DNA from: Hofstenia miamia
Taxonomy: Eukaryota > Xenacoelomorpha > Acoela > Hofsteniidae
DNA length: 64,000 nt
Direction: 5' to 3'
NCBI GenBank assembly: GCA_900660155.1
Contig: CABFPE010000078.1
Coordinates: forward strand, 555,281-619,280
Positions 62,741 through 64,000 of the stretch are shown in pieces (within the stretch, counting starts at the first letter, position 1; the number at the start of each line of letters is the position of its first letter). The notes beneath the pieces are model-generated. The model was not told the origin of the DNA. It ran no database searches and worked only from the letters and a program-made list of their open reading frames with translations. The position numbers and the translations under genes are program-made.

Positions 62741-63033
62741 AACTTCCGATTAGTATTAGAGTAATCTTTGCCTAACTTTTAAGACGTCTTTTTTTTATAT
62801 TTGAAAACAACAAAAAAATTTCAATTCTATTTGATCATCAACGTAACTCGATGTGCACATGCATGCTAAAGTCTGAACAAAATTCAAATGCAAAAAACAA
62901 AGATTTTATCAAGCAATTTTGGGCTGTTAACAAATTCTTTTAGAGTGAACTACAAAGCTTCTCTTTCTTTGTTGTTAAATTTAAGCTATAACACGTTGTT
63001 GCAATTGTATTTATTTGTCAATATTTTATAATA
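62741..63033. other. Short spacer between two mobile elements
   Basis: AT-rich, nothing recognised. Confidence 0.5.
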
Positions 63034-64000
63034 TACAGGGTGACTCTTGGACCATTTTTAATTTTAAAATTAAATATTGTTAAAATCACTTTTTCTCTTT
63101 CGAATAAAGCAGCATTCAGTCTAACTATTGATCTAATTATTTTCAACAATAATATTAAAATAGTTTTCATTAAACTTTCAGAAAAATGAGCAAACGAGAG
63201 GCCATAATTCAGCTGCATTACTCGGGAAGGACAAACCCAGAGATTATTAAGATCTTGAAAGTGGCTAAATCCACGGTGTACCATGTTGTGAACAGATTTA
63301 AGGAACTTGGTACATCTGAAGACCGTCCTAGGAGTGGAAGACCACGCTCTGCTCGAACAAAGCAGGTGATTAAAGCTGTCTGAAAAAGGGTAAGGAGGAA
63401 TCCGAAGAGATCTGCAAGACAAATGGCTAAAGACATGAATGTGAGCGTGGCCTCAATGAGAACCATCTTAAAAAACGATCTCCAGTTGTATCTCTACAAG
63501 ATGAGAAAGAAACAGTACCTCACACCTGCCCAAAAGCACAAGAGACTTGAAAGAGCAAAGCTTCTTCTTGGAGAACTGAAAGCTGGCACGGCATAGCGAG
63601 AGATCGGTTTTTCTGATGAGAACGACAGAGTTTACGCAAAATCATCAGCAGACATTGATGACTCCGTGAGAATAGTTTTCCGCCGACAAAGCCGTGTTCC
63701 CTCATGGTGTGGGCTGCAGTCTCCAAATCTTGGAAGTCGCCTCTGATTTTCGTGGAGCAGAGGGTTAAGATCAACACAGATCGCTACATTAATGATATTT
63801 TGGTTCCAGCATTTGAAGAGATGTAGAACCACTTCAAAGATCAGCCTTTCACTTTCCAACAAGATGGAGCATCATCCCACACCTCAAGAAAAACTCAGGA
63901 CTGGTGCCAACGTCATTTTCCAAGATTCTGGAGTAAGGAGATGTGGCCTCCTGCATCGCTTGATTTGAATCCCATGGATTTTTCGGTGTGGTCTTTGTTG
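63034..64000 (+). mobile_element. Mariner-like (maT-type) transposon, right end beyond the window
   Basis: Begins with TACAGGGTGACTCTTGGACC at 63034, a mariner-type terminus following TA. It contains the transposase pseudogene below and is cut by the window edge. Confidence 0.75.
63186..64000 (+). pseudogene. DD37D mariner-like transposase pseudogene
   Basis: Starts MSKREAIIQLHYSGRTNPEI. Two helix-turn-helix units follow (ILKVAKSTVYHVVNRFK and ARQMAKDMNVSVASMRTILK) with the GRPRS linker between. The catalytic region reads FSDEN (first Asp), FQQDGASSHTS (second Asp) and DLNPMDFSVW (third Asp). I count 37 residues between the second and third, which defines DD37D, as in the maT clade. In-frame stops at 63381-63383 and 63594-63596, a frameshift before VMVWAAV-like sequence, and a TAG after EEM make it inactive. 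The C-terminus lies outside the window. Confidence 0.85.

Overview
This is AT-rich nuclear DNA from an invertebrate animal. The evidence is widely spaced short exons with GT/AG borders, long introns, animal gene families (Ariadne, transgelin/calponin, tetraspanin), many decayed Tc1/mariner, hAT-like and non-LTR elements, and TA-rich microsatellites. The standard genetic code fits every gene read. The sequence does not settle the phylum. Several N characters mark scaffold joins, and two of them sit beside near-perfect duplications that look like assembly artefacts.

Layout. From 1 to 12.6 kb there is no convincing gene, only one short hAT-like MITE (4544-4862) with an 8-bp target duplication and a transposase scrap. 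From 12.6 to 21.1 kb, six minus-strand exons encode the first 290 residues of an Ariadne-type RBR E3 ubiquitin ligase (acidic N-terminus, UBA-like region, RING1, IBR). The catalytic RING2 and Ariadne domain must lie beyond the left edge. Its introns carry a dead Tc1 element, apparently doubled by an assembly join at 15244, and a 1.3-kb hAT-like element. About 2 kb beyond the Ariadne start, head to head, is an intronless plus-strand tetraspanin (23194-24036).

From 24.2 to 34.1 kb is a retroelement graveyard: five non-LTR remnants on both strands, from several lineages. From 35.5 to 44.9 kb, three minus-strand exons give most of a transgelin/calponin-family muscle or cytoskeletal protein: CH domain plus one calponin-like repeat. 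Its first exon and one small internal exon were not found. A second copy of the hAT-like element lies in its last intron. The preceding intron holds an unexplained, relatively GC-rich stretch (about 37810-38575) made of consecutive perfect hairpins and closed by a T10 run. This is the best candidate in the window for something undescribed, possibly a structured RNA.

From 45 to 61.8 kb the DNA is mostly empty apart from two phase-compatible plus-strand exons (54512-54727 and 56402-56589) predicting a protein with two membrane segments and a cysteine-rich loop. The right end holds a non-LTR RT remnant (61.8-62.7 kb) and a decayed DD37D mariner-like (maT-type) element that runs off the window.

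The three main genes have no evident functional link; this looks like ordinary gene-sparse invertebrate chromosome with accumulated transposons.
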